Shown here piece after piece: positions 26,096-33,953 of a stretch of DNA of 64,000 bases (the first letter of the stretch is position 1; the number at the start of each line of letters is the position of its first letter). This stretch comes from JAICMB01 sp035295125. Lineage in GTDB: Bacteria; Acidobacteriota; Terriglobia; Bryobacterales; Bryobacteraceae. The position numbers and the translations under genes are program-made. The notes below the pieces were generated by a model. That model did not search any database. It was not told where the DNA came from and saw nothing but the letters and a program-made list of their open reading frames with translations. The stretch covers positions 62,001 through 126,000 of the forward strand of contig DATGJP010000055.1 of assembly GCA_035295125.1 (NCBI GenBank), written 5' to 3'.

Positions 26096-27120
26096 GCGGT
26101 TGCGGAGTGAGACAACGTGACCTTGGAACCTTCGCGGCAGGATTGGTAGGCCGACAATACGACCTCGAGAGCGCGATAGCCGTCCTCGCCCGAAGAAAGA
26201 GGTTTGCGATCCTGCTCGATCGCCTCGCCGAAGTCGAGGAACTGGCGCTCGAATGGGACGAGCGAAATCGCCATGGGGTCGGAGGCGCCGGAGGCGACAT
26301 CGCGTTCCACGGGAGCGGGAACGCCGCTATCGTTTTCCACATCCCATGTGGTGAGCTTGTCTCCAGAGATCACAGCCGTGCCTTTTGTCCCATGGATTTC
26401 GATGCGCTCAGTGTAGCCGGGCCAGATGGCCGTAGATGCTTGAATCACGCCATTGGCGCCGGAATCGTAGCGCATGATGGTCGCGATGACGTCCTCCGAT
26501 TCGATTTTGTGCAGCGCGCCGAGTTGCCAGTAGGCGAACAGCTCCGACACGCCACCGACCAGGTAGAGCAGCATGTCGACCTGGTGAATCGCCTGGTTGA
26601 TCAGCGCGCCGCCGCCTTCGGTAGCCCAACTGCCCTTGATCGGCCGCGAGTAGTATGCCGCGCTTCGATACCACTTCACATAGGCGTCCGCCTGTATAAT
26701 CTTGCCGAGCCGGCCATCGGGAATCGCCTTCTTCAGGAAACGGACGGAATCGTCGAAGCGATGCTGGCTCACCACGCCGAGTTTGATATTGCCGCGGCGG
26801 GCCGTTTCAATCATCTCGCGAGCGGTTTCCAGACTCGTCGAGATGGGCTTCTGAACCTGGATATGTTTGCCGGTTTCGGCGCAGATCCGCAGAGGCTGCA
26901 GGCGAAAATCGGGGAAAGTGCATACGTCGACGTAGTCAACCTTGGGATGACGGCAGACATGTTCGTAAGTCGGCACGAATTCGCAGTTGTGCTGGTCAGC
27001 GAAACGGCGCCCATATTCAGGACTGATGTCTGTGCAGACGGTCACCTGATAGCCGATGTTCTTGTACGCCTGCGCGTGTTTGTGAGATATAGCTCCCGTA
27101 CCGATCAGTCCAACTCGCAT
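26092..27120 (-). CDS. Gfo/Idh/MocA-family NAD(P)-dependent oxidoreductase
   Basis: A 342-residue cytoplasmic dehydrogenase. The Rossmann fold begins VGLIGTGAISHKHAQAY (residues 3-19). The usual EKP signature reads QKP here (Gln90-Lys91-Pro92), keeping the catalytic-region lysine. The C-terminal alpha/beta domain (from about 125) includes EGGGALINQAIHQVDMLLYL, the conserved G-x-x-x-D-x-x-x-H-type segment that binds sugar substrates. Family members oxidise or reduce inositols and sugars. It lies between a fucose-isomerase-like gene, 21 bases upstream, and thrB, with which it overlaps. A sugar substrate is likely but unspecified. Confidence 0.9.
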   Translation of the reverse strand: MRVGLIGTGAISHKHAQAYKNIGYQVTVCTDISPEYGRRFADQHNCEFVPTYEHVCRHPKVDYVDVCTFPDFRLQPLRICAETGKHIQVQKPISTSLETAREMIETARRGNIKLGVVSQHRFDDSVRFLKKAIPDGRLGKIIQADAYVKWYRSAAYYSRPIKGSWATEGGGALINQAIHQVDMLLYLVGGVSELFAYWQLGALHKIESEDVIATIMRYDSGANGVIQASTAIWPGYTERIEIHGTKGTAVISGDKLTTWDVENDSGVPAPVERDVASGASDPMAISLVPFERQFLDFGEAIEQDRKPLSSGEDGYRALEVVLSAYQSCREGSKVTLSHSATA

Positions 27121-27141
27121 AGATTCGATCCGTTGTTCCTG

Positions 27142-28746
27142 TTATGAGACGAGGCCGTTGTTCGTGCCGCAAATACTCACATCGAGGCCGAGCTCGCGGA
27201 ACATGGCGGCCTTTACGGCTAGCGCGTGGTTGGCCGCGGCGGCATCGGGCGCATACGCCACCTGGATGTGGTTCGCTTTATGCCGGGCCATCATCTGGTC
27301 GCGCGAGATTCCATATGTAACGGCGTGCATGATAGGCCACTGCGGCGTAGTGATTTGCCAGCGTCGCTCGGTTTCTTCTATCGGCAGCATCCGCACTACC
27401 GCGCGACCCAAGTCTGCTTTCAATTCGCCATTATCGACGAAGACGCGGCTCCAGACAATCTCGCCCGGTTTGCTGATTCCTTTGACAGTGCCCCCGCCTA
27501 GCCGGAAATACATGGGCGGCTGGCGTTCGCTGACAGTCCCGGCGTAGCCGTCGATGAGGTGGTTTGGCGGCACCGCGCCGCTGATCTCGAAGACCCACAC
27601 AAACTCGCCGTTGTAGTCTTCGCCGTAGCGCACGTCGTGCAGGGTTGTCTCCGGGTCGTAGCCGAGCGCGTTCCAGACACGATGAGTCACCAGTGCGTCG
27701 AGCCCCGCGCACTCGTCGACCTCGTTGAAATGGGGCAAGGCGCGGCCGGGATACAGTTCGCGGCCGTTAGAGCGGGCGTGCACGGGAGGACGCTCGGTGT
27801 TGTTGAGGAGTCCTTCGGCGAGATCGGACGCCGGCGCCAGGTCTTTCAGGCCCTGCTGGTATTGAATGCCGATGGCGTCACAGCCGAAATCGTCGGCGAT
27901 GCGCAACGCGGCGATGTACATTTTGAGCTGCTGGTGGATCTGGTCGTCAGTAAGGTCGGTTTCCGGGTCGGGGCCGGTCTTGAAGTGCATGCCACGACCG
28001 TCGAGCCAGCGGCGGGCAGCGCGGGCGTCGTCATCGCTGGTTTGGCACATCTCGGCATAAAGCGCCGATTGGCTCAGCCGTTCCTTGAAGACACCGGTGC
28101 GGTGCAGCAGTTCATCGGGAATGATGGCGTTGTACATTCCCATGCAACCTTCGTCGAAGATCCCGAGGATGGCCTTGTTAAGCTGCAATTCGGCCGCAAG
28201 ACCAGCGCCGGTTTTGATGGCGTCTTCTGGCACGCTCAAGCTATTCAGCGCGTGAACGTGCGAGGTGTCGTGCACGAGGGGCTGCCGATTCAGCCAGCGG
28301 CGCAGGTTCTGGAGGAAGAGCTCGTCTTTGAAGTCGACGCTCCAGAGCGTGTCGTATTTGATTCCGGCCTTGGTGAGCGAGCCGTTGAGATTCAGCATCC
28401 CTACAAGGCCAGGCCATTCTCCGCTCCAGTTGGCGACGGTCAGAATCGGACCGCGGTGACTATAAAGGCCGTGGAGCACATGGTGAGTGTATTGCCAGAC
28501 GGCTTCGACAACGACGAGCGGGGTGTCCGGCGGAATCTGCCGGAACACTTCCATACCGTGTTTCTGGCTGTCGATGAAGCCGTGCTGCCTGTCAGGATCG
28601 TAGGGGTGGCCGCGCTTAACCTGGTGGCCTTCACCTTCAATCGCGCGAATTACAGCGGCTTCGGCGCGTTCCTGCGCCGGCCAGCATTTTCGATTCGCAG
28701 ACAATCGCAAGTCGCCGCTGGCGACCAGGATGACGGATTGTCCCAT
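27142..28746 (-). CDS. L-fucose isomerase-like protein
   Basis: A 534-residue cytoplasmic protein of the L-fucose/L-arabinose isomerase superfamily, which interconverts aldoses and ketoses with Mn2+. I place the start at ATG 28746 ([20 protein letters not shown]). The open frame runs 101 codons further upstream, but that part reads through a hairpin repeat and looks artificial. Recognisable parts are an N-terminal Rossmann-like region ([20 protein letters not shown]), a central [18 protein letters not shown] segment, and a C-terminal [10 protein letters not shown] region. It leads into the Gfo/Idh/MocA gene 21 bases later, forming a small sugar-metabolism unit. The exact sugar is not known. 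Confidence 0.78.
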   Translation of the reverse strand: MGQSVILVASGDLRLSANRKCWPAQERAEAAVIRAIEGEGHQVKRGHPYDPDRQHGFIDSQKHGMEVFRQIPPDTPLVVVEAVWQYTHHVLHGLYSHRGPILTVANWSGEWPGLVGMLNLNGSLTKAGIKYDTLWSVDFKDELFLQNLRRWLNRQPLVHDTSHVHALNSLSVPEDAIKTGAGLAAELQLNKAILGIFDEGCMGMYNAIIPDELLHRTGVFKERLSQSALYAEMCQTSDDDARAARRWLDGRGMHFKTGPDPETDLTDDQIHQQLKMYIAALRIADDFGCDAIGIQYQQGLKDLAPASDLAEGLLNNTERPPVHARSNGRELYPGRALPHFNEVDECAGLDALVTHRVWNALGYDPETTLHDVRYGEDYNGEFVWVFEISGAVPPNHLIDGYAGTVSERQPPMYFRLGGGTVKGISKPGEIVWSRVFVDNGELKADLGRAVVRMLPIEETERRWQITTPQWPIMHAVTYGISRDQMMARHKANHIQVAYAPDAAAANHALAVKAAMFRELGLDVSICGTNNGLVS

Positions 28747-28785
28747 AAGCCAACATTGTAGCTGGACAGTGTTGCGCGGCTCCAA

Positions 28786-28935
28786 AAGGCAGGCGGAACC
28801 AATCCGCCCACGCCGCAACGCAGCATAGCCGCAACCAACGGAAACCCTCGGGTTTAAAAGGTGCGACAGGCGTTTTCGCCTGTCCGTTCTCGGTGAAGTC
28901 CAAAGGCAGATGAATGCCTGCTCCACCCTTCCACA
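28786..28935. repeat. Hairpin repeat cluster (copy D)
   Basis: The 197-base gap between the TIR gene and the isomerase-like gene carries several pieces of the repeat family. AGGCAGGCGG...CCGCC at 28789-28807 can form a stem. A perfect 8-base-arm hairpin with a TTTT loop (GACAGGCG/CGCCTGTC) lies at 28865-28884. A GGCA...TGCC stem near 28905-28920 is followed by CTCCACCCTTCCAC, the tail shared with copies A and E. Confidence 0.75.
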
Positions 28936-28943
28936 GTCTCCTA

Positions 28944-30131
28944 CTACTCCAGTTGCAGCACGAGTTGAGTGGCCTGCGCCGGCGGATATGAAGGAACAGG
29001 GATCGATGCTGGCTTGCCCCAGGTTTCGAGGATCCAGCTTCGCTCCCATCCGAGACGGTAAGCGCTCGTTACGTCGCCTACTGCCTGGCAGGCGTTAACC
29101 ATGACGTCGAGCATCTCGTAGGCTTCGGCGAGGCGTTCGCGATGTTTGAGGAAGGATACTGCTGCCGTGCCCAGTTGCAAAGTTATCTCCCAGGTCTCAG
29201 GACCCGCTTGAGAGAGCCGATGGACGTGAAACTCGGCGTCAGCGAGGGCTCGCAGGCAGGCGTCGGGGTCGGTGGTCCAACGCGTGAACAACGCCCCGGT
29301 GTCGTCCAGCGTCAGCATAGGCCGTTCGGAGACGGGCGGAGTGAAGATCACGGAGCATCTTTCGCCCAGAGCGAACCAGGACCGGTCCTCCGGCGGCATT
29401 CCGTGGAATATTACGAGGCAGCGACGTCCGGAAATGAATTGGATCAAGTCCGTACGGTTTTGTTCCGGCGAACCGGCGAGCAGTAAACCCAGAGTTTGCC
29501 CCGTGTCGCCGAGGATTCCGGTGCGACTGCGGCGGGCACAATCGATCCAGAAGACACCGGAGTAGTCGCTCGCACATTCATGAGCGAAGAGCAGGGCAGT
29601 ATCGGCGTCGACAACTTCCGTGCCGGGCCGGTCCGCGAGACGAGACTGGAGATGTGCGAGGGCTTCCGGGTCGAGGCTCTGCGCTTCGTCGGCCGGCGGC
29701 AGAATCACCGTTTCGTGGGGTGAGTGGTCGAGCGCGAGCAGGGCTCTCTTGAGCGCTCGTTTCGACTCGGCGCCGCCGACAGCGAGATTGTAGAAATGCT
29801 TGCGGCGCAGCAGATCCGGGAACCGGCACTCCTCTAGCAGCACGCAGGCCAGATGGCATCCGGATTCATCGCGTTGATTCAGGAAGACGGGTTCCCAGCG
29901 GCTGCGAACCCACGTCCGCGGCACGGAGGCCGGCGAAAGCAGCACGATTGCGATGTCGGCCGAGATCGCGCGTTCGGTTGCCTGGACCAGGTCGTGACCG
30001 TCTCGAATGAGGCCCTCGTCATAGTACAGGGTAATGGCGCAATTCTGCTCGAGGTAGGCGCCCAGGTCTCGTGCTGTAGTGTTATCTTCAGGGGCATAAC
30101 AAACGACGGCGGACCGCATGTGGGATGTCAT
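28944..30131 (-). CDS. TIR-domain protein with degenerate STAND-like C-terminus
   Basis: A 395-residue protein with an N-terminal TIR domain (about 7-135): [46 protein letters not shown] and the box-2-like TWVRSRWEP. Bacterial TIR domains usually hydrolyse NAD+ or make cyclic ADP-ribose signals in antiphage defence. Here the W-x3-E spacing is disturbed: Trp74 is followed by Arg78, with Glu80 two residues later, so the catalytic glutamate is uncertain. The second half ([23 protein letters not shown]... CLVIFHGMP) recalls an NB-ARC/STAND module, but no Walker A loop is visible. ATG 30119 is an alternative start. No obvious defence partner lies beside it. Confidence 0.75.
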   Translation of the reverse strand: MTSHMRSAVVCYAPEDNTTARDLGAYLEQNCAITLYYDEGLIRDGHDLVQATERAISADIAIVLLSPASVPRTWVRSRWEPVFLNQRDESGCHLACVLLEECRFPDLLRRKHFYNLAVGGAESKRALKRALLALDHSPHETVILPPADEAQSLDPEALAHLQSRLADRPGTEVVDADTALLFAHECASDYSGVFWIDCARRSRTGILGDTGQTLGLLLAGSPEQNRTDLIQFISGRRCLVIFHGMPPEDRSWFALGERCSVIFTPPVSERPMLTLDDTGALFTRWTTDPDACLRALADAEFHVHRLSQAGPETWEITLQLGTAAVSFLKHRERLAEAYEMLDVMVNACQAVGDVTSAYRLGWERSWILETWGKPASIPVPSYPPAQATQLVLQLE

Positions 30132-30163
30132 CGGTAGGGTAGCGCGTTGTACGATTTGGATAG

Positions 30164-30544
30164 ATGCGCATGTTCGTGCCTGTTATCGCGTGCCTGATGA
30201 TCGTCGGGGTCCCGAGCACGGCTCAAACGCGGCGATCGAATCGCACCCGTACTACGCAGGGAGCTACCGACAGCAAGGCTGAGAACCTGCTGGCCACTTT
30301 CGAGGGGACGTTCAAAGAGGTCTCAAAGAAGAGCTTGAGCATCACTACGGCCGAAGACAACACCGTGGAATTCGACCTCACGCACAAGACGCAGTTTTTG
30401 GATGGCGACAAAGAGATTAAGCCCAAGGCCATCCACACCGGCGATCACCTTCTCGTGGAAGCCAAGCAGACGCTGCTAGGGAGGCTTGAGGCCGTCCACG
30501 TGCGGCTGCAACACGAGAAACCGGCTTCAGGCCAACCGCAGTAG
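30164..30544 (+). CDS. Small secreted protein, OB-like (DUF5666-type) domain
   Basis: A 126-residue exported protein with a signal peptide (MFVPVIACLMIVGVPSTAQ), a basic Thr/Arg-rich linker to residue 45, and a compact beta-rich domain (about 48-112). That domain reads like the small barrel found in DUF5666-type proteins: TFEGTFKEVSKKSLSITTAE, VEFDLTHKTQFLDG, IHTGDHLLVEAKQ. ATG 30164 or 30170 may serve as start. It diverges from the TIR gene with a 32-base gap. The function is unknown. Confidence 0.65.
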   Translation: MRMFVPVIACLMIVGVPSTAQTRRSNRTRTTQGATDSKAENLLATFEGTFKEVSKKSLSITTAEDNTVEFDLTHKTQFLDGDKEIKPKAIHTGDHLLVEAKQTLLGRLEAVHVRLQHEKPASGQPQ

Positions 30545-30586
30545 CCCCGTATGCCGCGAGCAAACAGATAAGGGGCGGCCATAACG

Positions 30587-31138
30587 TTGTCAAATCCGGC
30601 GGCCGGGCGTCGTTTAGTCAATGTGACTACGACTTCGCCGCTTCCCGTGGCCGACGATTTCGATGGGCTGTTCACATCGAATTACGCGGCGCTGGCGCGC
30701 CTGATATACCGCGTAGTGGGCGATTTCGGCTGGGCAGAGGAATTGGCGGCAGAGGCATTCTGGAAGCTGCACCGAAATCCACCACCGTCGGACCAGAACC
30801 TGGCGGGTTGGTTGTATCGGACCGGTTTGCGGCTGGCGCTGGATAACCTAAAGAAGCGCAAGCGGCGCGCGCATTACGAGGCTCAAGCTCCGTCACTCGA
30901 CTCTGTACACGATCCCCACGAGGTTTTGGAGAGGGTGGAACGCCGCACCCGCGTAAGGGACGTGCTTGCTGCGCTTAAAACCGAGCAGTCAGCGCTATTG
31001 ATTCTGCGCAGCGAGGGTTACACACTCGGCGAAATTGCCTCGATTCTGTCTTTGCATCATGGATCGGTTGGAACTCTATTAGCCCGTGCCGACCAGTCGT
31101 TTCGAAAGGAGTACGTGAAGCGCTATGGAGAAGGTTGA
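30587..31138 (+). CDS. ECF-like RNA polymerase sigma factor
   Basis: A 183-residue sigma-70 family factor. Region 2 is at about 25-95 (YAALARLIYRVVGDFGWAEELAAEAFWKLH, then LAGWLYRTGLRLALDNLKKRKRR). Region 4 is at about 125-175, with the helix-turn-helix EGYTLGEIASILSLHHGSVGTLLARA. The gene starts with TTG at 30587; a GTG eleven codons later is a possible start. It overlaps the next gene, a membrane protein that is the likely anti-sigma factor, by 14 bases. It is clearly distinct from the other ECF sigma factor at 10.0 kb. Confidence 0.85.
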   Translation: MSNPAAGRRLVNVTTTSPLPVADDFDGLFTSNYAALARLIYRVVGDFGWAEELAAEAFWKLHRNPPPSDQNLAGWLYRTGLRLALDNLKKRKRRAHYEAQAPSLDSVHDPHEVLERVERRTRVRDVLAALKTEQSALLILRSEGYTLGEIASILSLHHGSVGTLLARADQSFRKEYVKRYGEG

Positions 31139-32060
31139 GCGGGAAGAATTGAGGCAGTGGGTGCTGGAACAGACCGCTCATCTCGATCCGCCCGATCGCT
31201 GGCAGCCGGACGTAGTCGAGGCGTTGCAGCGCTTCCACGTGCGCGTGCAGGCGAATCGGCCGCGGCGCGCATGGCGGATATGGGCCGTCGCCGCGGCACT
31301 TTCAATTGCGGTCTTCCTGTTGATGCCGCCGGGACGAGTCCTAGCGCAGCAACTGTGGCAGATGCTGACGCTGCGGCGCGTGACTTTTGTGCGCGTCAAT
31401 CCTTGGCCCGAGGGCGTGCCTTCGCCGCAGGTAAACCTGGTTGGAACTCCGATTCCTCCGATCTCCGCCCGCGATATCGATGAGGTTCGTTCGCGAGTGC
31501 ATTACGAGCCACGGTTGCCTCGGCCGGGCGTTTTATCGAGCAGCCCGTCTCTTTCGACTGCCTCCGGCCTGACAGCGGGCACGGTTATTCACACCGCCGA
31601 CCTTAAACTCGCTCTGCGCAGGTCGGGAATAACGGACCAGACCATCCCGCCGGAATGGAACGGAGCTCAGCTCACGGTGCACACCAGCCCGGTCGTTGTC
31701 GCTCAATGGCCCGACATTCTACTGGCACAGAGTCTGCCGTTAACGATCACCGCACCGGCGAATCTCGATGTTACGGCGTTAGCGACTGTGATTCTGCGAA
31801 TACTGGGGCTAGAGCCGGCGGAGGCAAGGCGCCTCGCGCAACAACTAGGCACTATACTGATCGATCGCAACCTCGTGGCAGACGCGACAATCGAGCAGAT
31901 TACGCTGCACTCCGGACCCGCCACGCTCGTTCGGCAGTCAGGCGATGGTGATAACGCGGAGCGGATCATGGTGATCTGGAACGTTCCGGATCGACTCTAT
32001 GTACTGAGCGGGCAAATGACCCGAGAGCTGGCGATTTCGGTGGCGAACGCGGTTCCGTAG
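31125..32060 (+). CDS. Membrane protein, probable anti-sigma factor (DUF4367-like)
   Basis: A 311-residue single-pass membrane protein. The cytoplasmic N-terminus (1-48) lacks the HxxxCxxC zinc motif of classical anti-sigma factors. One membrane segment (IWAVAAALSIAVFLLMPP) lies at about 50-67 and a long periplasmic domain follows. The C-terminal part (about 235-305) contains ITLHSGPATLVRQ and VIWNVPDRLYVLSG, close to the DUF4367 fold of surface sensors. The 14-base overlap with the upstream sigma gene is the main reason to call it an anti-sigma factor; direct sequence proof is lacking. Confidence 0.68.
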   Translation: MEKVEREELRQWVLEQTAHLDPPDRWQPDVVEALQRFHVRVQANRPRRAWRIWAVAAALSIAVFLLMPPGRVLAQQLWQMLTLRRVTFVRVNPWPEGVPSPQVNLVGTPIPPISARDIDEVRSRVHYEPRLPRPGVLSSSPSLSTASGLTAGTVIHTADLKLALRRSGITDQTIPPEWNGAQLTVHTSPVVVAQWPDILLAQSLPLTITAPANLDVTALATVILRILGLEPAEARRLAQQLGTILIDRNLVADATIEQITLHSGPATLVRQSGDGDNAERIMVIWNVPDRLYVLSGQMTRELAISVANAVP

Positions 32061-32096
32061 AAGGACAATCCTCTTACGATGCGATAATCATGTTAG

Positions 32097-32843
32097 TTGA
32101 GTCTGATCAGTCCGCATTCGCTGGAACCGGTTGACAAGCCGATCATGTTTCAGAGTTGGGAACACTTGACGTTCCTACACTGGAAATACGACCCTGCCAC
32201 AATACAAGCCCTGCTGCCGGAAGGTCTCACGGTGGACAACTACGACGGTTGGGCGTGGGTCGCGCTGACACCCTTTGTGATACGGAACCTGCGACTGCCG
32301 TTCATGCGGGCTGTTCCGTGGATTTCATCATTTCCGGAGACCAATGTCCGCACATACGTGCGCGATGCCGAGGGATATCCGGGCGTGTGGTTCTTTTCAC
32401 TGGACGCCGACCGGTTAGCGGCAGTAGTGGGAGCGCGAACAGGCTATCGACTGCCGTACCAATGGGCGCAAATGCGTGTGATCCTGAACGGGAACACGGT
32501 TGAGTATCACAGCCGCCGCAACGGGCTGCTGGCGCATCGGCCGGCGCATGCGGATATCGCAATAGCGGTCGGCTCGCCTTTCGCACCCGAGGAATTGACG
32601 GAGTTTGACCATTTCCTTACCGCGCGGTGGCGCTTGTACACAACTTTTAGCGGCCGCCTGGGGTACGCGCAGATCGACCACGAACCTTGGCCATTCTGCC
32701 GGGCGGAAGTGTTGCGATTAGACAGCGACCTGGTGACGGCAGCGGGACTACCTACGCCGGAAGGTCCGCCGCATATCCTGTACTCGCCGCGGGTAGACGT
32801 TCGAGTCGCGGCCCCGTTGGTTAAGATTCGACCTCAGACTTAG
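32097..32843 (+). CDS. DUF2071 (YqjF) family protein
   Basis: A 248-residue cytoplasmic protein of the DUF2071 family. The usual family features are present: QSWEHLTFLHWKYDPATIQALLPEGLTVD at the N-terminus, FPETNVRTYVRD, GVWFFSLDADRLAAVVGAR and GYRLPYQWAQM. The family has an acetoacetate-decarboxylase-like barrel and no firm function. TTG 32097 is the longest start; ATG 32145 would trim 16 residues but still keep the domain. The stop overlaps the convergent DinB gene by four bases. It is separated from the sigma/anti-sigma pair by 36 bases and may be in the same transcript. Confidence 0.85.
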   Translation: MSLISPHSLEPVDKPIMFQSWEHLTFLHWKYDPATIQALLPEGLTVDNYDGWAWVALTPFVIRNLRLPFMRAVPWISSFPETNVRTYVRDAEGYPGVWFFSLDADRLAAVVGARTGYRLPYQWAQMRVILNGNTVEYHSRRNGLLAHRPAHADIAIAVGSPFAPEELTEFDHFLTARWRLYTTFSGRLGYAQIDHEPWPFCRAEVLRLDSDLVTAAGLPTPEGPPHILYSPRVDVRVAAPLVKIRPQT

Positions 32844-33391
32844 CGGCTCGCGGGAGGCACGATGCCGTTCATGCGGAGATACACCACCATCTGTCCGTAA
32901 TGGTCGAAGCTGTGCCAGGAAGCGGACGACGCCATCGAGAGGCGCGAGACCTTGTTCTTGCCGAATGCCGATTGGATCATGTCCACCGAATTAGCGTCGG
33001 TCAGGCTGGCCATGGCTTTGTGTCCATAGGCGAAGGCGCCCTTGACGTACGCGACGATCTGGTCTTTCGTGGTGACGTTTGCCGGACCATCTTCCCCTTT
33101 GCCGGCTTCCGCCGGAATGGGTTGCTGTAACACGCTCGCAGAAACGATATAGAGTACGGCAGCGACGTGTTTCGCCTGTTGCCCAAAGGTCCGAACGCCT
33201 TTGAATTCGCCTTCGGTGGGAGCGAAATCGATCTTGTCGGCGGGCATCGCTTCGACGAGCGACACGAACTCTCTCTCGACGCCGGAGAGGTCGCGGTCCA
33301 TCGTTTTTCCGATGACGGATTGGGCGGGCTCGGCTGCGCCGAGGATTGCAGGGAATGCGGCGAGAGCGAGCACACGGGTGATGCGATTCAT
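32840..33391 (-). CDS. Exported DinB-fold protein
   Basis: A 183-residue protein with a signal peptide (MNRITRVLALAAFPAILGAAE) and a four-helix DinB/YfiT-like bundle. Metal-binding histidine candidates are in QQAKHVAAVLY (first helix) and SWHSFDHYGQMVVYLRMNGIVPP (last helix), the standard arrangement. DinB-fold proteins include thiol-dependent hydrolases and transferases, but most acidobacterial exported ones are uncharacterised. A good Shine-Dalgarno (AGGAGG) and a TATAAT -10 lie upstream. A second, cytoplasmic DinB protein is at 35.8 kb. Confidence 0.85.
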   Translation of the reverse strand: MNRITRVLALAAFPAILGAAEPAQSVIGKTMDRDLSGVEREFVSLVEAMPADKIDFAPTEGEFKGVRTFGQQAKHVAAVLYIVSASVLQQPIPAEAGKGEDGPANVTTKDQIVAYVKGAFAYGHKAMASLTDANSVDMIQSAFGKNKVSRLSMASSASWHSFDHYGQMVVYLRMNGIVPPASR

Positions 33392-33445
33392 TCTGATCCT
33401 CCTTGAGACTCAGTCATTATAAACGGTGTCGTATGATAAAGACGT
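33392..33445. promoter_or_regulatory. Divergent promoter region between DinB gene and small secreted protein
   Basis: On the minus strand a consensus -10, TATAAT (33421-33416), precedes the DinB gene, and AGGAGG at 33398-33403 is its ribosome-binding site. On the plus strand TATGAT at 33432-33437 is a candidate -10 for the gene starting at 33465. Matching -35 boxes are weak on both strands. Confidence 0.4.
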
Positions 33446-33464
33446 CTCCCAAACGAGATTTGTC

Positions 33465-33821
33465 ATGAAGAAACTCATCACGTGTTTCGCGCTGTTTTGC
33501 GTGGGATTGTTTGCCGACGTCAGCGGCAAATGGACGGGCACTGCGGAGGTAACCGCCGACGGGTCACAGTCGAAGACTTCGACCACCCTGGATTTGAAGC
33601 AGGACGGGAATGCGCTCACCGGTTCTGCGGGGCAGAATGGGGAATACCGCATCCGCAAAGGCACTCTGGACGGCAATACGTTAAAGATCGAACTCGATGT
33701 AGATGGGCAGAGCTACTACCTCGTTCTCACAGTGGACGGGGACAAGATAAAGGGTAGCGCCAGCGCCGATCCAGAGGGGACGCAGATCGTCGCCAAGGTC
33801 GAGTTGGAGCGCCAGAAGTAA
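33465..33821 (+). CDS. Small secreted protein of unknown function
   Basis: A 118-residue exported protein. ATG 33465 begins a clean signal peptide (MKKLITCFALFCVGLFADVSG); the longer frame adds 13 polar residues and is unlikely. The mature part is a single beta-rich domain of about 95 residues with repeating short strands (GKWTGTAEVTADGSQ, TTLDLKQDGNALTGSAG, LKIELDVDGQSYYLVLTVDGD, KIKGSASAD). This is the kind of lipocalin-like small barrel found in many acidobacterial proteins. No catalytic residues stand out. It is monocistronic and followed by a hairpin repeat. Confidence 0.7.
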   Translation: MKKLITCFALFCVGLFADVSGKWTGTAEVTADGSQSKTSTTLDLKQDGNALTGSAGQNGEYRIRKGTLDGNTLKIELDVDGQSYYLVLTVDGDKIKGSASADPEGTQIVAKVELERQK

Positions 33822-33833
33822 CGTACCAAGCGT

Positions 33834-33866
33834 GAAGCAGGCTGAATGCCTGCTCCACCCTTCCAC
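33834..33866. repeat. Hairpin repeat, copy E
   Basis: A 6-base-arm hairpin, GCAGGC (33837-33842) and GCCTGC (33848-33853), followed by the shared tail TCCACCCTTCCAC. It sits in the 132-base gap between convergent genes and could act as a weak transcription stop, though no T-run follows. The rest of the gap shows nothing else. Confidence 0.65.
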
Positions 33867-33953
33867 TTTGCTGGCACGTTTCTGCTGACATCCAAAGGCA
33901 CCGCCGAAAACTGTGCTTGGACTGCAATGCCGGTACTCGCTTCCGCCCGCATA

